DNA of 64,000 bases from an uncultured Helicobacteraceae bacterium. GTDB taxonomy: Bacteria > Campylobacterota > Campylobacteria > Campylobacterales > Helicobacteraceae. The DNA lies in contig CAKUOH010000010.1 in NCBI GenBank assembly GCA_934668765.1, positions 1 through 64,000 on the forward strand, written 5' to 3'. The notes beneath the pieces are model-generated. The model was not told the DNA's origin. It did no database searches and was given only the letters and a program-made list of their open reading frames with translations. The position numbers and the translations under genes are program-made. This document shows, piece by piece, positions 52,480 to 60,523 of this stretch (position 1 is its first letter; the number at the start of each line of letters is the position of its first letter).

Positions 52480-53133
52480 CTAAATTGCGCTCTCAACTAG
52501 CGCACAATTTTTCAGCTCAAACACCCTATCGCACATTTTCGCCAACTCCAAATTATGTGTCGCTACAATCATTGTAGCATTCTGCGATTTTACATAGCTA
52601 AAAACGACTTCCATTACACTATGTGCCGTCTCTGCGTCCAAATTGCCCGTAGGCTCATCGGCAAAGATGATTTTAGGCTTTTTGGTAAGCACTCGCGCGA
52701 TTGAAAGCCGCTGCTGCTGTCCGCCACTAAGTTCGCCGATTTGTTGCTTTAAAATATGGGCGATTCCAAAGGATTCAAGTAAATTTTTGTCAATCGCTTG
52801 ATTTGCCAAAATGGACGCCACTTGCAGATTTTCTAATGCGCTAAACCCTCGAAAAAGATAGTGAAATTGAAAAATTATGCCAATGACATTTCGGCGCAGA
52901 CGCAAAATTTCACTGCTTTTAAGTGTGTAAATATCGCTTCCACCGATAAAAACGCTTCCATTTTTTGGCTTTAAAAATGATGATAGATTATTTATAAGTG
53001 TGGATTTGCCAGAGCCACTAACGCCCAAAATGGCGATAGTTTTGGTGGATTCTAGCGTGAGATTTACGCTGTCATAAAGTTGCGATTCAAAGCTATGTCC
53101 CACATTTTGCGCTTTTAGTAAAACTTCGCTCAT
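52480..53133 (-). CDS. lolD: LolD-like lipoprotein-release ABC ATPase
   Basis: 217 residues. Walker A ILGVSGSGKSTLI (about 34-46), the Q-loop IIFQFHYLFRGFSALENL, signature LSGGQQQRLSIARVL (about 134-148), Walker B IIFADEPTGNLDAET (about 153-167) and MIVATHNLELA are all present. FQFHYL and EPTGNLD are typical of the LolD/MacB class. It drives release of lipoproteins from the inner membrane with LolC/E, whose genes are not in this window, so the assignment is by similarity. No partner permease is adjacent. Confidence 0.82.
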   Translation of the reverse strand: MSEVLLKAQNVGHSFESQLYDSVNLTLESTKTIAILGVSGSGKSTLINNLSSFLKPKNGSVFIGGSDIYTLKSSEILRLRRNVIGIIFQFHYLFRGFSALENLQVASILANQAIDKNLLESFGIAHILKQQIGELSGGQQQRLSIARVLTKKPKIIFADEPTGNLDAETAHSVMEVVFSYVKSQNATMIVATHNLELAKMCDRVFELKNCALVESAI

Positions 53134-53217
53134 TTTCGCGCCTTTTTATAAATTTGCTTTTAGATTCGACAGATTCGCAAAAAATTCGCGCTTTTTTGCG
53201 CACTCAAAGCCCCGAAT

Positions 53218-54276
53218 CTACTTCATTTGCTCTGCAACTTCTTTAGCAAAATCGCCCGTAACCTTTTCAATGCCCTCGCCTAGCTCAAATCGCACATATT
53301 CGACAATCTCTATTTTGTCGCCAAGCTCGGCACTTTTTTCCTCTAAAATTTTCTCAATGCTTTTTTTATCGTCCATCACAAAATACTGCCCCAAAAAGCT
53401 AAGTCGTTGGTCAAGCAAAGTGTTATCAGCGATAAATCGCTCTATCATTCCACTTGCAATCTTATCAAGCATATTTTCGGGCTTTTTTTGCGCTCGAAGT
53501 TTGTCTTTAAATTCCTCGATTTTCGCGCTTAATACGGAGGGCGTTAGCTCTTTTTTGCTTACAAATTCAGGGATATTTTTTAGCGTTTTGCCAAGTCTTT
53601 GCAACTCTTCATTGCCCTTTTTGATTTCAGCGATGAGTGCAGCTTTTTCTTTGGCGATAAACTCGCTATCAAAGCCTTCACCACTAATGATTTTTGGCTT
53701 CATCGCCGCTGCGTGCATACAAAGATTATTTACTAGCTCTTTTAGTTTGCTTTTGGATTCGGTATTTTTAAATTTTAGCGCGACAAGTGTTCCGATTCGG
53801 CTATTTGAGTGCAGATATGCGCCCACAATGGTATTTGGTGTCGAATCTAATAGCGCGATTCGGCGCACCACGATATTTTCGCCGATTTTGGCAATCTCGC
53901 CTTTTAGATAATCATCAAAGGGGACGCCATCGACTTTTAGGTTTTTTAGCGATTCAATGTCGTTAATGTTATTTTGATTTATTAGTTCTAGCGTTTTGGT
54001 GCAGAGATTTTTAAAGGTTTCATTTTTTGCGACAAAGTCCGTCTCACTGTTAATTTCTACCATAATGGCGCGTCCATTTTCGCTAAAAAGCGCGATTATG
54101 CCCTCTGCGGCAACTCTATCTGCCTTTTTGGCGGCTTTGGATAGTCCTTTTTGTCGTAAATATTCCACCGCCTTTTCAATATCGCCTTTGACTTCGACTA
54201 ATGCCTTTTTGCAGTCCATCATCCCTGCATCTGTCATATCGCGCAGTTTTTTTACCAAAGAAGCTGAAATTTCCAT
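53218..54276 (-). CDS. tsf: Elongation factor Ts
   Basis: Nucleotide exchange factor for EF-Tu. 352 residues, with the family start LVKKLRDMTDAGMMDCKKAL (about 7-26), ALVEVKGDIEKAVEYLRQKG, IVEINSETDFVAKN-like MVEINSETDFVAKNETF and the N-terminal UBA-type domain. The dimerisation region extends to EFVRFELGEG-like YVRFELGEGIEK at the end. The ATG shares one base with the rpsB stop (TAATG), so translation is coupled. Confidence 0.96.
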   Translation of the reverse strand: MEISASLVKKLRDMTDAGMMDCKKALVEVKGDIEKAVEYLRQKGLSKAAKKADRVAAEGIIALFSENGRAIMVEINSETDFVAKNETFKNLCTKTLELINQNNINDIESLKNLKVDGVPFDDYLKGEIAKIGENIVVRRIALLDSTPNTIVGAYLHSNSRIGTLVALKFKNTESKSKLKELVNNLCMHAAAMKPKIISGEGFDSEFIAKEKAALIAEIKKGNEELQRLGKTLKNIPEFVSKKELTPSVLSAKIEEFKDKLRAQKKPENMLDKIASGMIERFIADNTLLDQRLSFLGQYFVMDDKKSIEKILEEKSAELGDKIEIVEYVRFELGEGIEKVTGDFAKEVAEQMK

Positions 54277-55076
54277 TAGCGCACCTCATTTGATTGAGCT
54301 GAATCTATATCTGATTCGCTCATTTTTTCCATCATTTCCTCGAAATTTTCGTCATTTTTGTCATTGTAATTGCTCGAATCTGTGCTAACTTCATCTTTGT
54401 TAGATTCGCGTCCCTCGATGATTGCCTCTGTGATTTCCTTGCAAAATAGTTGAATCGAACGAATCGCATCATCATTGCCCGGAATGGGATAATCCACCTT
54501 ATCAGGGTCGCAGTTCGTATCTAGTGGTGCAATGACTTTTATGCCAAGCCTTCTAGCTTCCTCCACAGCGATATGTTCGCGCACAATGTCGATGATAAAA
54601 ATCATATCAGGCAGTCGCTTCATATTGCGCACACCGCCCAAATATCGCTCTAATTTTTCTTTTTTGCGAAGCAAACTCAATTTTTCTTTTTTTGTCAAAA
54701 GCTCGATTTGTCCGCTAGATTCCATCTCTTCGATTAGCTCCAAACGGCGGATACTTTTCTTAATTGTCCCAAAATTTGTCAGCATTCCGCCAAGCCACCG
54801 ATAATCCACAAAGGGCATTCCCACGCTATTTGCATACTCGCGCACGGTCTCACTAGCTTGTTTTTTCGTGCCGACAAACATTATGCTTTTGCCCTCCGCA
54901 CTTGCTTCACGCACGATACTATAAACATAGCGAAAATATCGCAAAGTCTTTTGTAAATCAATAATGAGGATATTTTTGCGAGAGCAGAAGATGAATTTTT
55001 TCATCTTTGGATTCCATTTACGCGTCTGATGCCCAAAATGCACACCGCATTCAAGCAAATCTTTCATTGTTACCAT
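54276..55076 (-). CDS. rpsB: 30S ribosomal protein S2
   Basis: 266 residues. [20 protein letters not shown] (residues 4-23) and [10 protein letters not shown] are family hallmarks, followed by [27 protein letters not shown] and [20 protein letters not shown] near the end. The C-terminal ~35 residues ([20 protein letters not shown]) form an acidic extension beyond the usual S2 length of ~240. AAGGAG precedes the ATG. Forms an operon with tsf. Confidence 0.97.
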   Translation of the reverse strand: MVTMKDLLECGVHFGHQTRKWNPKMKKFIFCSRKNILIIDLQKTLRYFRYVYSIVREASAEGKSIMFVGTKKQASETVREYANSVGMPFVDYRWLGGMLTNFGTIKKSIRRLELIEEMESSGQIELLTKKEKLSLLRKKEKLERYLGGVRNMKRLPDMIFIIDIVREHIAVEEARRLGIKVIAPLDTNCDPDKVDYPIPGNDDAIRSIQLFCKEITEAIIEGRESNKDEVSTDSSNYNDKNDENFEEMMEKMSESDIDSAQSNEVR

Positions 55077-55265
55077 AATTTCTCCTTTTAATATTTAGTT
55101 TAAACTAGCGCATTCTTTTTTAAGGATTCATCTAAATCCACACTAAATAAGGATAAATGCGCTTGAATTTTTGTAAAAATGAAAGCGCAATTCTAGCATT
55201 TTAAATATAAAGTTAGCTTAAAGTTCTGCTAGAATCGCGCAATTATTTTATTAAGGCGCGTAAAA

Positions 55266-57512
55266 GTGAAAACTATCAAATTAAAGATTAGCAAAATGAG
55301 CTGTGCAGCGTGTTCTGCGTCTATTGAGCGAAGTTTAAAGCGCAAGGATTTTATCAAAAGTATCGAAGTTGATTTAATCAGTGAGTGCGCAAATGTGGCT
55401 TTTGATGAATCGCGCATAGATTCGCAAGGCATAATTGCGCTGATTGAGAAGCTAGGCTATGGCGCGGAGATTTTCACAAATCGCACTCAATCAAAGGCGC
55501 AAAATAACGACTATCTTATCGCTATTATTTTTGCGATTCCGCTATTTTGCGTGAGTATGGGGGCGATGATTTGGGGTGATTCTCCGATATTTTCAGACTT
55601 TATAGCCACGAATCAAGCCCTAATTTGCGCTATTGAAATCGCCTTGCTTGTGCCTATCCTGTATGCTGGACGCAAAATCTATGCCAAAGGCTTTAACGCG
55701 CTTTTTAGGCTTGTGCCAAATATGGATTCGCTTGTGTTTTTGGGGAGTTTTAGCGCGATTGCGTTTAGTGCGTATATGGCTTTGCGTTTGGGTTTTGAAT
55801 CTCCGCACTTGCTTCACAATCTCTATTTTGAGAGTGCTGGGGTAATTATCGCTGTGATTATGCTAGGCAAAAGACTTGAAAATATCGCCACAAGCAACGC
55901 AAAACGCGGGATTGAATCGCTTATCAATCTATCTCCCAAAACCGCGCTAAAAGTGCTTGAAAATGGAGAAATTTTAGAAGTGCGCGTGGAATCCTTGCAA
56001 ATAGGCGATATTGTCGTAGTCCCCAAAGGCGCAGCATTTGGCGTGGATTGTGAGCTAGTGAGTGAATCTTGCGAAATCGATGAAAGCGTCATCACAGGCG
56101 AAAGTAGGCATAAGCATAGAATGCAAGGCGCATTTATTTACAGCGGGAGCGTGAATTGTGGGGAGCAAATTCGCGCAAAAGTCAAAAATCTAGCGCAAGA
56201 TTCGATGATAAGCAAAATCATTGCATTAGCACAAAATGTCAAAAAAGCCCCCATAGCGCGAATCGCAGATAGTATTTCAGCGTATTTCGTGCCTAGCGTG
56301 ATTTGCGTGGCTTTGTGCGCAGGAATCGCGTGGGATGTGGCAAGTGGCGATTTTCATAAGGCATTTATCGTATTTAGCTCGACATTGCTAATCTCTTGCC
56401 CTTGTGCGCTGGGACTTGCCACGCCTTTAAGTATCCTAGTTGCCACAAGTATCGCTTCAAAACGCGGATTTTATTTTAGAAACGCGGAGAGTTTGGAGGT
56501 GGCAGCCAAAATTACTACAATGATTTTTGATAAGACGGGGACGCTCACAAGCGGGGATTTACGCGTGGTGGAGTGGGTAGATTTGCGTGAATCTAGCGTG
56601 GATTGCCACGATTCTGCATTCGCAGAATCTCGCAATGACAATATTTTCGCACTAATCTACGCGCTTGAATCCCAAAGTGAGCATTTAATCGCAAAGGCGA
56701 TTTTGCGCCATATCCGCGAATCTAGCGCGAATTTGGGCGTGGATTTAAGTGCGAATCCAAACATCGCCAAAGTGCAGACAATCGCAGGGCAGGGCATTAG
56801 CGCAATCATTGATGGCAAAAAAGTCGCAATCGGCTCTGCGGATTTTGTAGGCGAATCGTGTGCCATAGATTCGCGCGTTTTGGAAAAATCCGCGCAAATC
56901 CCGCATACGACTTGCTTTGTGAGCATAGATTCGCAGTGTGTGGGCTTTTTTATAATCGCTGATAATCTGCGTCCAAATGCCAAAAATCTCATCGCAAATC
57001 TCCGCGCACAAGGGATAAAAAGCGTTATTTTAAGTGGCGATAATGAAAAAAGTGTGCAATCAGTGGCGCAACTTTGTGAAATCGATGAATTTTATTTCGC
57101 GCAACTGCCACAAGATAAGCTAGATTTTATCACTAGGGCGCAAGAGCGTAGCGAAATCGTGGGCTTTGTGGGCGATGGTATAAATGACGCACTTGCCATT
57201 ACTCGCGCAAATATCGGCGTTGCGCTTAATTCTAGTAGCGATATTGCGATAAAGCAAAGCGACATAATTTTGCTAAATGGTAACTTGGGAAGCGTGGAGA
57301 AAGCACTTGCTTTAAGCAAAAAAACGATTCGCAACATAAAGGAAAATTTGGGCTTTGCCTTTTTGTATAATGTGTGTGCGATTCCTTTGGCAGTGGGGAT
57401 TCCACATATTTTTGGAGTGAATTTTGCGCTAACGCCGATGATAGCAGGAATTGCGATGGGGCTATCATCGATAAGCGTGGTGTTAAATGCGTTGCGACTT
57501 TATAAATTTTAA
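55266..57512 (+). CDS. copA: Copper-exporting P1B-type ATPase with REP insertion
   Basis: 748 residues from GTG 55266. An N-terminal metal-binding domain has SKMSCAACSAS (CxxC at 13-16), then about eight membrane helices with the CPC motif in SCPCALGLATPLS (about 376-388). The actuator has TGES near 276, the phosphorylation site DKTGTLTSG lies near 422, and GDGINDALAI near 636 is the hinge. CPC and the heavy-metal domain indicate Cu(I) export. Residues about 448-461 (VDCHDSAFAESRND), between DKTGTLT and the nucleotide-binding region, come from an in-frame REP-like half-element. The gene stands alone. Confidence 0.94.
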   Translation: MKTIKLKISKMSCAACSASIERSLKRKDFIKSIEVDLISECANVAFDESRIDSQGIIALIEKLGYGAEIFTNRTQSKAQNNDYLIAIIFAIPLFCVSMGAMIWGDSPIFSDFIATNQALICAIEIALLVPILYAGRKIYAKGFNALFRLVPNMDSLVFLGSFSAIAFSAYMALRLGFESPHLLHNLYFESAGVIIAVIMLGKRLENIATSNAKRGIESLINLSPKTALKVLENGEILEVRVESLQIGDIVVVPKGAAFGVDCELVSESCEIDESVITGESRHKHRMQGAFIYSGSVNCGEQIRAKVKNLAQDSMISKIIALAQNVKKAPIARIADSISAYFVPSVICVALCAGIAWDVASGDFHKAFIVFSSTLLISCPCALGLATPLSILVATSIASKRGFYFRNAESLEVAAKITTMIFDKTGTLTSGDLRVVEWVDLRESSVDCHDSAFAESRNDNIFALIYALESQSEHLIAKAILRHIRESSANLGVDLSANPNIAKVQTIAGQGISAIIDGKKVAIGSADFVGESCAIDSRVLEKSAQIPHTTCFVSIDSQCVGFFIIADNLRPNAKNLIANLRAQGIKSVILSGDNEKSVQSVAQLCEIDEFYFAQLPQDKLDFITRAQERSEIVGFVGDGINDALAITRANIGVALNSSSDIAIKQSDIILLNGNLGSVEKALALSKKTIRNIKENLGFAFLYNVCAIPLAVGIPHIFGVNFALTPMIAGIAMGLSSISVVLNALRLYKF
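56607..56640. repeat. REP-like half-element inside copA
   Basis: GGATTGCCACGATTCTGCAT then TCGCAGAATCTCGCAATGAC: inverted ends ATTGC/GCAAT with GATTCTG-CATTCG-CAGAATC at the centre. It reads as DCHDSAFAESRND, parallel to DCHDLANAKSRND in MlaF. Confidence 0.8.
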
Positions 57513-57549
57513 ATGCACTTGATTTGCAAGTCGTGCGGATTTTATTTAT

Positions 57550-57640
57550 TTTGGATTGCCGTGATTTAGCGAATCGCCAAATCACGCAATGACGAAATTT
57601 CCCCCTCCCTTGCGGAGGGGATTAAGGGGGGGGGGGTAGA
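57550..57640. repeat. REP-like element plus GC-rich element with G11 run
   Basis: This fills the gap between copA and the lipoprotein gene. A REP half-element (GGATTGCCGTGATTTAGCG then AATCGCCAAATCACGCAATG, 57552-57593) is followed by a GC-rich element whose tail has expanded to eleven G (57626-57636). That long tract lies outside any gene I can support. It is 148 bp from the lipoprotein stop, so it is not in a position to switch its start. Confidence 0.85.
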
Positions 57641-57783
57641 TTTGCGTGATTCGCTAAAATCGTCTCACAATGACGATAAGATTTGCAAATGTATAGATTT
57701 TATCAGTAAAGTTTTAGCTCAAAGTGGCGTTTATTTGCATTCAAACACCACTTATCGCATAGACTTAAAGCGCAAAAGCAAAA

Positions 57784-58267
57784 CTAAAACGCGCTTTTAG
57801 AGCCGTCTATTTTCTGCGTAGAATACCAGCGTTCGCTTACAATGTCATTTTCGTCAAATCCAATGTAAAACGCCTTAATCGTTGCGCTGACTTCTTTATC
57901 CATAAATATACCTGCAAGAGGATTGTAGCTGTTGCTTTTCGCGCTTTGGTGCATATACATTATCAAACTTGCGGTTTTGGGGTTTGAGATTTTCCACTCT
58001 TCATTGTCGATTCGCCCACGCATAAGTATTTCTCTATCGTTAGCACCTTTGCCAATCATTGTCGCATTGATTTTACCAAAACTTTTTGTAGGCTCACCAT
58101 ACATTTCATAGACTTCTTTTTTCGTAGTTTTGCCTACGATTACCGAGCTTGTAAGCTCGACTTCGTTTTTCTCGCCGATGATTTTGTTGCCCACCGTTGT
58201 CCCCGCGCAACCTACGAATCCTACTGCCATTAACACCGATAGTGCCATTTTTGAAAAATATGTTCAT
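57784..58267 (-). pseudogene. SmpA/BamE-like lipoprotein, frameshifted in its signal peptide
   Basis: The body of the gene is open from 58248 and shows a lipoprotein with GFVGCAGTTVGNKIIGEKN and VGKTTKKEVYEMYGEPTKSF, the G-x-T-x-x-E-V---G-P-x pattern of SmpA/BamE-like outer-membrane lipoproteins. The good ribosome-binding site (AAGGAGAG) belongs to an ATG at 58267 in a different frame. One base fewer in the A5/T5 runs at 58248-58258 would join them as MNIFSKMALSVLMAVGFVGC, a perfect lipoprotein signal. The ATG at 58248 has no Shine-Dalgarno sequence. Either phase variation, a real mutation or a sequencing error; expression from 58248 may still occur at a low level. Confidence 0.75.
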
Positions 58268-58629
58268 ATTCTCTCCTTTAAAATTAAAATAAGCCGTAAT
58301 TGTAATTGCCCCCCCCCTTAAAGTTTTCTTAAATGTTATAATTTTTTATAAAATGTGGATTTTTGTGTGAAATGCAAGGAATAAGAGCGTTATATTTTAG
58401 TTAGATTCGCGTAGGATTTTGGGTAAATGTGAGGCGAATCTATGGTAAATCTAGTGTGATTTGCGATGAATATAGTTTGGATTGCTTTGTAAGGATTTGC
58501 AAGTCGTGCGGATTTTATTTATTTTGGATTACCACGACTTGCTTTCGCAAGTCTCGCAATGACGAAACGGGGGCGATTTGCTTTAAGGTTTGGATTGCTT
58601 CGGGCTGTAGCCCTCGCAATGACTGAATT

Positions 58630-58701
58630 TTACCCACCCCCTTAATCCCCCTCCGCAAGGGAGGGGGCAATTTGAATGAATCCCCATTCGCAAGGGAGGG
58701 G
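58630..58701. repeat. GC-rich composite palindrome, intergenic copy
   Basis: CCCACCCCCTTAATCCCCCT, CCGCAAGGGAGGGGG, then a second unit ATTCGCAAGGGAGGGGG. It has the two-unit layout seen inside kdsB and the MMPL gene, but degenerate. Not translated. Confidence 0.8.
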
Positions 58702-58705
58702 GAAA

Positions 58706-58730
58706 TTATTTTAAGATTTTTCGCCAAAGG
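58706..58730. terminator. Hairpin, possible bidirectional terminator
   Basis: ATTTTTCGCC-AAA-GGCGAAAAAT: a 10 bp perfect stem with a three-base loop and T/A-rich flanks on both sides, beyond the yceI 3' end. It fits a Rho-independent terminator on either strand, although its distance (about 150 bp) from the nearest stop codon is larger than usual. Confidence 0.5.
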
Positions 58731-58882
58731 CGAAAAATAAATTTAAGCAAATCTAGCACGAAATTATCGTGAGTAGATTTCGTGGGTTTTCAAGCACGAA
58801 AACACAAGATAAAACTAATGATTCATAGAGCGTTTGAGTGCGCCGAATTCCGCGAAAGCCACCACGAGACAATCGCACCTAT

Positions 58883-59428
58883 TTATTTTCGTCCTTCAAT
58901 ATCGATTGTAAGATTCACTTCATCGCCTAACGCCGCATTTGGTGTGCCTTTGGCGATATTAAAATCTTTGCGATTGATTTTGCCATTTAGGCTAAGCCCG
59001 ATTACTTCCTGTCCTGTTCTCTCATCTTTGGTTACGCCAAAAACTTCGACATTTAGGCTAACTTGCTTTGTAACGCCTTTGATTGTCAAATCAAATGTCC
59101 CGCTATCGCCTTGCAATTTCACTAGTTTCAAAGTCGCTTTGGGGAATTTTTTTGCATCGAAATAATCAGGGTCTTTGATATGCTCATCGCGATTTTTATT
59201 ATTTGTGTCAATCGAATTTATATCCACTTCGCCATTTAGCGCGGTTAGTTTGCCATTATCCGCACTCACTTTGCCATCAAATTTGCCAAAGTTGCCTTTG
59301 ACATTGCTAACTGCTAAATGCTTGATTTTAAACTCCACTTGCGAATGCGTCTTGTCAATCTCGTAATCCGCCGCATTCAACGCCACACAAAATAAACCTG
59401 CTAGTAACATAACTAACGCTTTTTTCAT
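58883..59428 (-). CDS. YceI-family periplasmic protein
   Basis: 181 residues. Signal peptide MKKALVMLLAGLFCVALNAA, then YEIDKTHSQVEFKIKHLAVS, GNFGKFDGKVS and DEHIKDPDYFDAKKFPKATL: the lipocalin-like YceI beta barrel, thought to bind polyisoprenoid or similar lipid. The family often responds to stress or acid in Helicobacter. An AAGGAG site precedes the ATG. Single gene. Confidence 0.92.
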   Translation of the reverse strand: MKKALVMLLAGLFCVALNAADYEIDKTHSQVEFKIKHLAVSNVKGNFGKFDGKVSADNGKLTALNGEVDINSIDTNNKNRDEHIKDPDYFDAKKFPKATLKLVKLQGDSGTFDLTIKGVTKQVSLNVEVFGVTKDERTGQEVIGLSLNGKINRKDFNIAKGTPNAALGDEVNLTIDIEGRK

Positions 59429-59515
59429 TTTTTCTCCTTATTTGATTTAGATTTTAGGAAGTAGGGATTCTACCTAGCAAATGTTAAATTTTTATTAAGT
59501 GCAAATTTATTTTGC

Positions 59516-60502
59516 CTATTTCAAAAAATCAAGCGTATAACTATCCTCAAACTCACGCAAAAGCAATTCTTTCACGCTTAAACGCGGATTTTTCCCATCT
59601 AAAATCTCATAGATTTGCGAAGCGATGGGCGTATAAATATTGTGCTTTTTGGCTAGATTCATCACTGCCCTTGTGCTAAAAACGCCCTCCGCCACTTCGC
59701 CCAAGCTATCCAAAATATTATTTAGTGGCAAATCCTTTGCAAGTGCATTGCCTACGCGATAATTGCGCGATAAAATGGAATTTGTCGTCAAAAATAAATC
59801 CCCAGCCCCACTTAATCCTAAAAATGTGCTTTCTTTCGCGCCAAAAAACACCCCAAACCTTGCCATTTCAACCAGCCCACGCGCGACAAGCGAAGCCTTT
59901 GCGTTATTGCCAAGTTGCAAACCATCGCAAATCCCAGCCGCAATGGCAATGATATTCTTATAAGCTCCCGCAACTTCCCCGCCTATCACATCATCATTCA
60001 TATAGACTTTAATAAAATTTGGAAAAATCTTAGCCACTTCATCAATTTGCGCCTTTGTATGAATCGTAAGCGCACAGGGCATTCCCTCTAGCACTTCACT
60101 TGCGAAACTTGGTCCCATAAGATAACCCACTTTTTCGTGCTTTGCATTGTTACTAGCGCAAACTTCATCAAAAATATCGCTCATAAATGCCCCGCTTTCC
60201 ACTTCTATGCCTTTTGATGCGATTAGCACGATAGATTCGGGCAAAAATTTCATTTTGCCTAGCATTGTCCGCATTGCTTCGCTTTTTATGGCAATGACAA
60301 TGTATTTGCATTTTAGGGCGGATTGCAAACTAATTTGCGTAACTTTATGCGTGGCGATGGCATTTAAAAATTTCAACTTGCGCCGTGAGACAATGCCGAC
60401 ATTGTTTTTTTGGCTAAACGCATAAGATAGTGCGCGTCCCCAATTCCCACCGCCGATGACTGCGACTTGAATCTCATCGATATTTTTGTTTGAATCACCC
60501 AT
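59516..60502 (-). CDS. gpsA: Glycerol-3-phosphate dehydrogenase [NAD(P)+]
   Basis: Reduces dihydroxyacetone phosphate to glycerol-3-phosphate for phospholipid synthesis, feeding the PlsY step encoded earlier in the window. 328 residues. GGGNWGRALSYAFSQ (about 17-31) is the dinucleotide-binding loop, followed by ASKGIE, GPSFASEVLEGMPCALTI, the catalytic lysine in GAYKNIIAIAAGICDGLQLG and the arginine in NYRVGNALAKD. The start could be a little downstream of ATG 60502; the first ten residues are not conserved. Followed on the same strand by nothing until yceI. Confidence 0.94.
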   Translation of the reverse strand: MGDSNKNIDEIQVAVIGGGNWGRALSYAFSQKNNVGIVSRRKLKFLNAIATHKVTQISLQSALKCKYIVIAIKSEAMRTMLGKMKFLPESIVLIASKGIEVESGAFMSDIFDEVCASNNAKHEKVGYLMGPSFASEVLEGMPCALTIHTKAQIDEVAKIFPNFIKVYMNDDVIGGEVAGAYKNIIAIAAGICDGLQLGNNAKASLVARGLVEMARFGVFFGAKESTFLGLSGAGDLFLTTNSILSRNYRVGNALAKDLPLNNILDSLGEVAEGVFSTRAVMNLAKKHNIYTPIASQIYEILDGKNPRLSVKELLLREFEDSYTLDFLK

Positions 60503-60523
60503 TTTGCACCCTTTTTAGTAAAT

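Larger units (their letters stand above)
58268..58882. other. 615 bp intergenic region rich in repeats
   Basis: No supported gene. It contains a C9 run (58309-58317), two REP-like half-elements (58528-58564 and 58587-58624), a GC-rich composite (58630-58701) and a strong hairpin (58706-58730). The apparent ORFs here are translations of these repeats. The stretch 58731-58882 holds only AT-rich unstructured sequence before the yceI stop. Confidence 0.8.

Noticed and set aside
58429-58626. 65-residue ORF in the repeat region
   Set aside because: Almost all of it is translation of two REP-like half-elements (SRNDE, CSPRND); no start signal.
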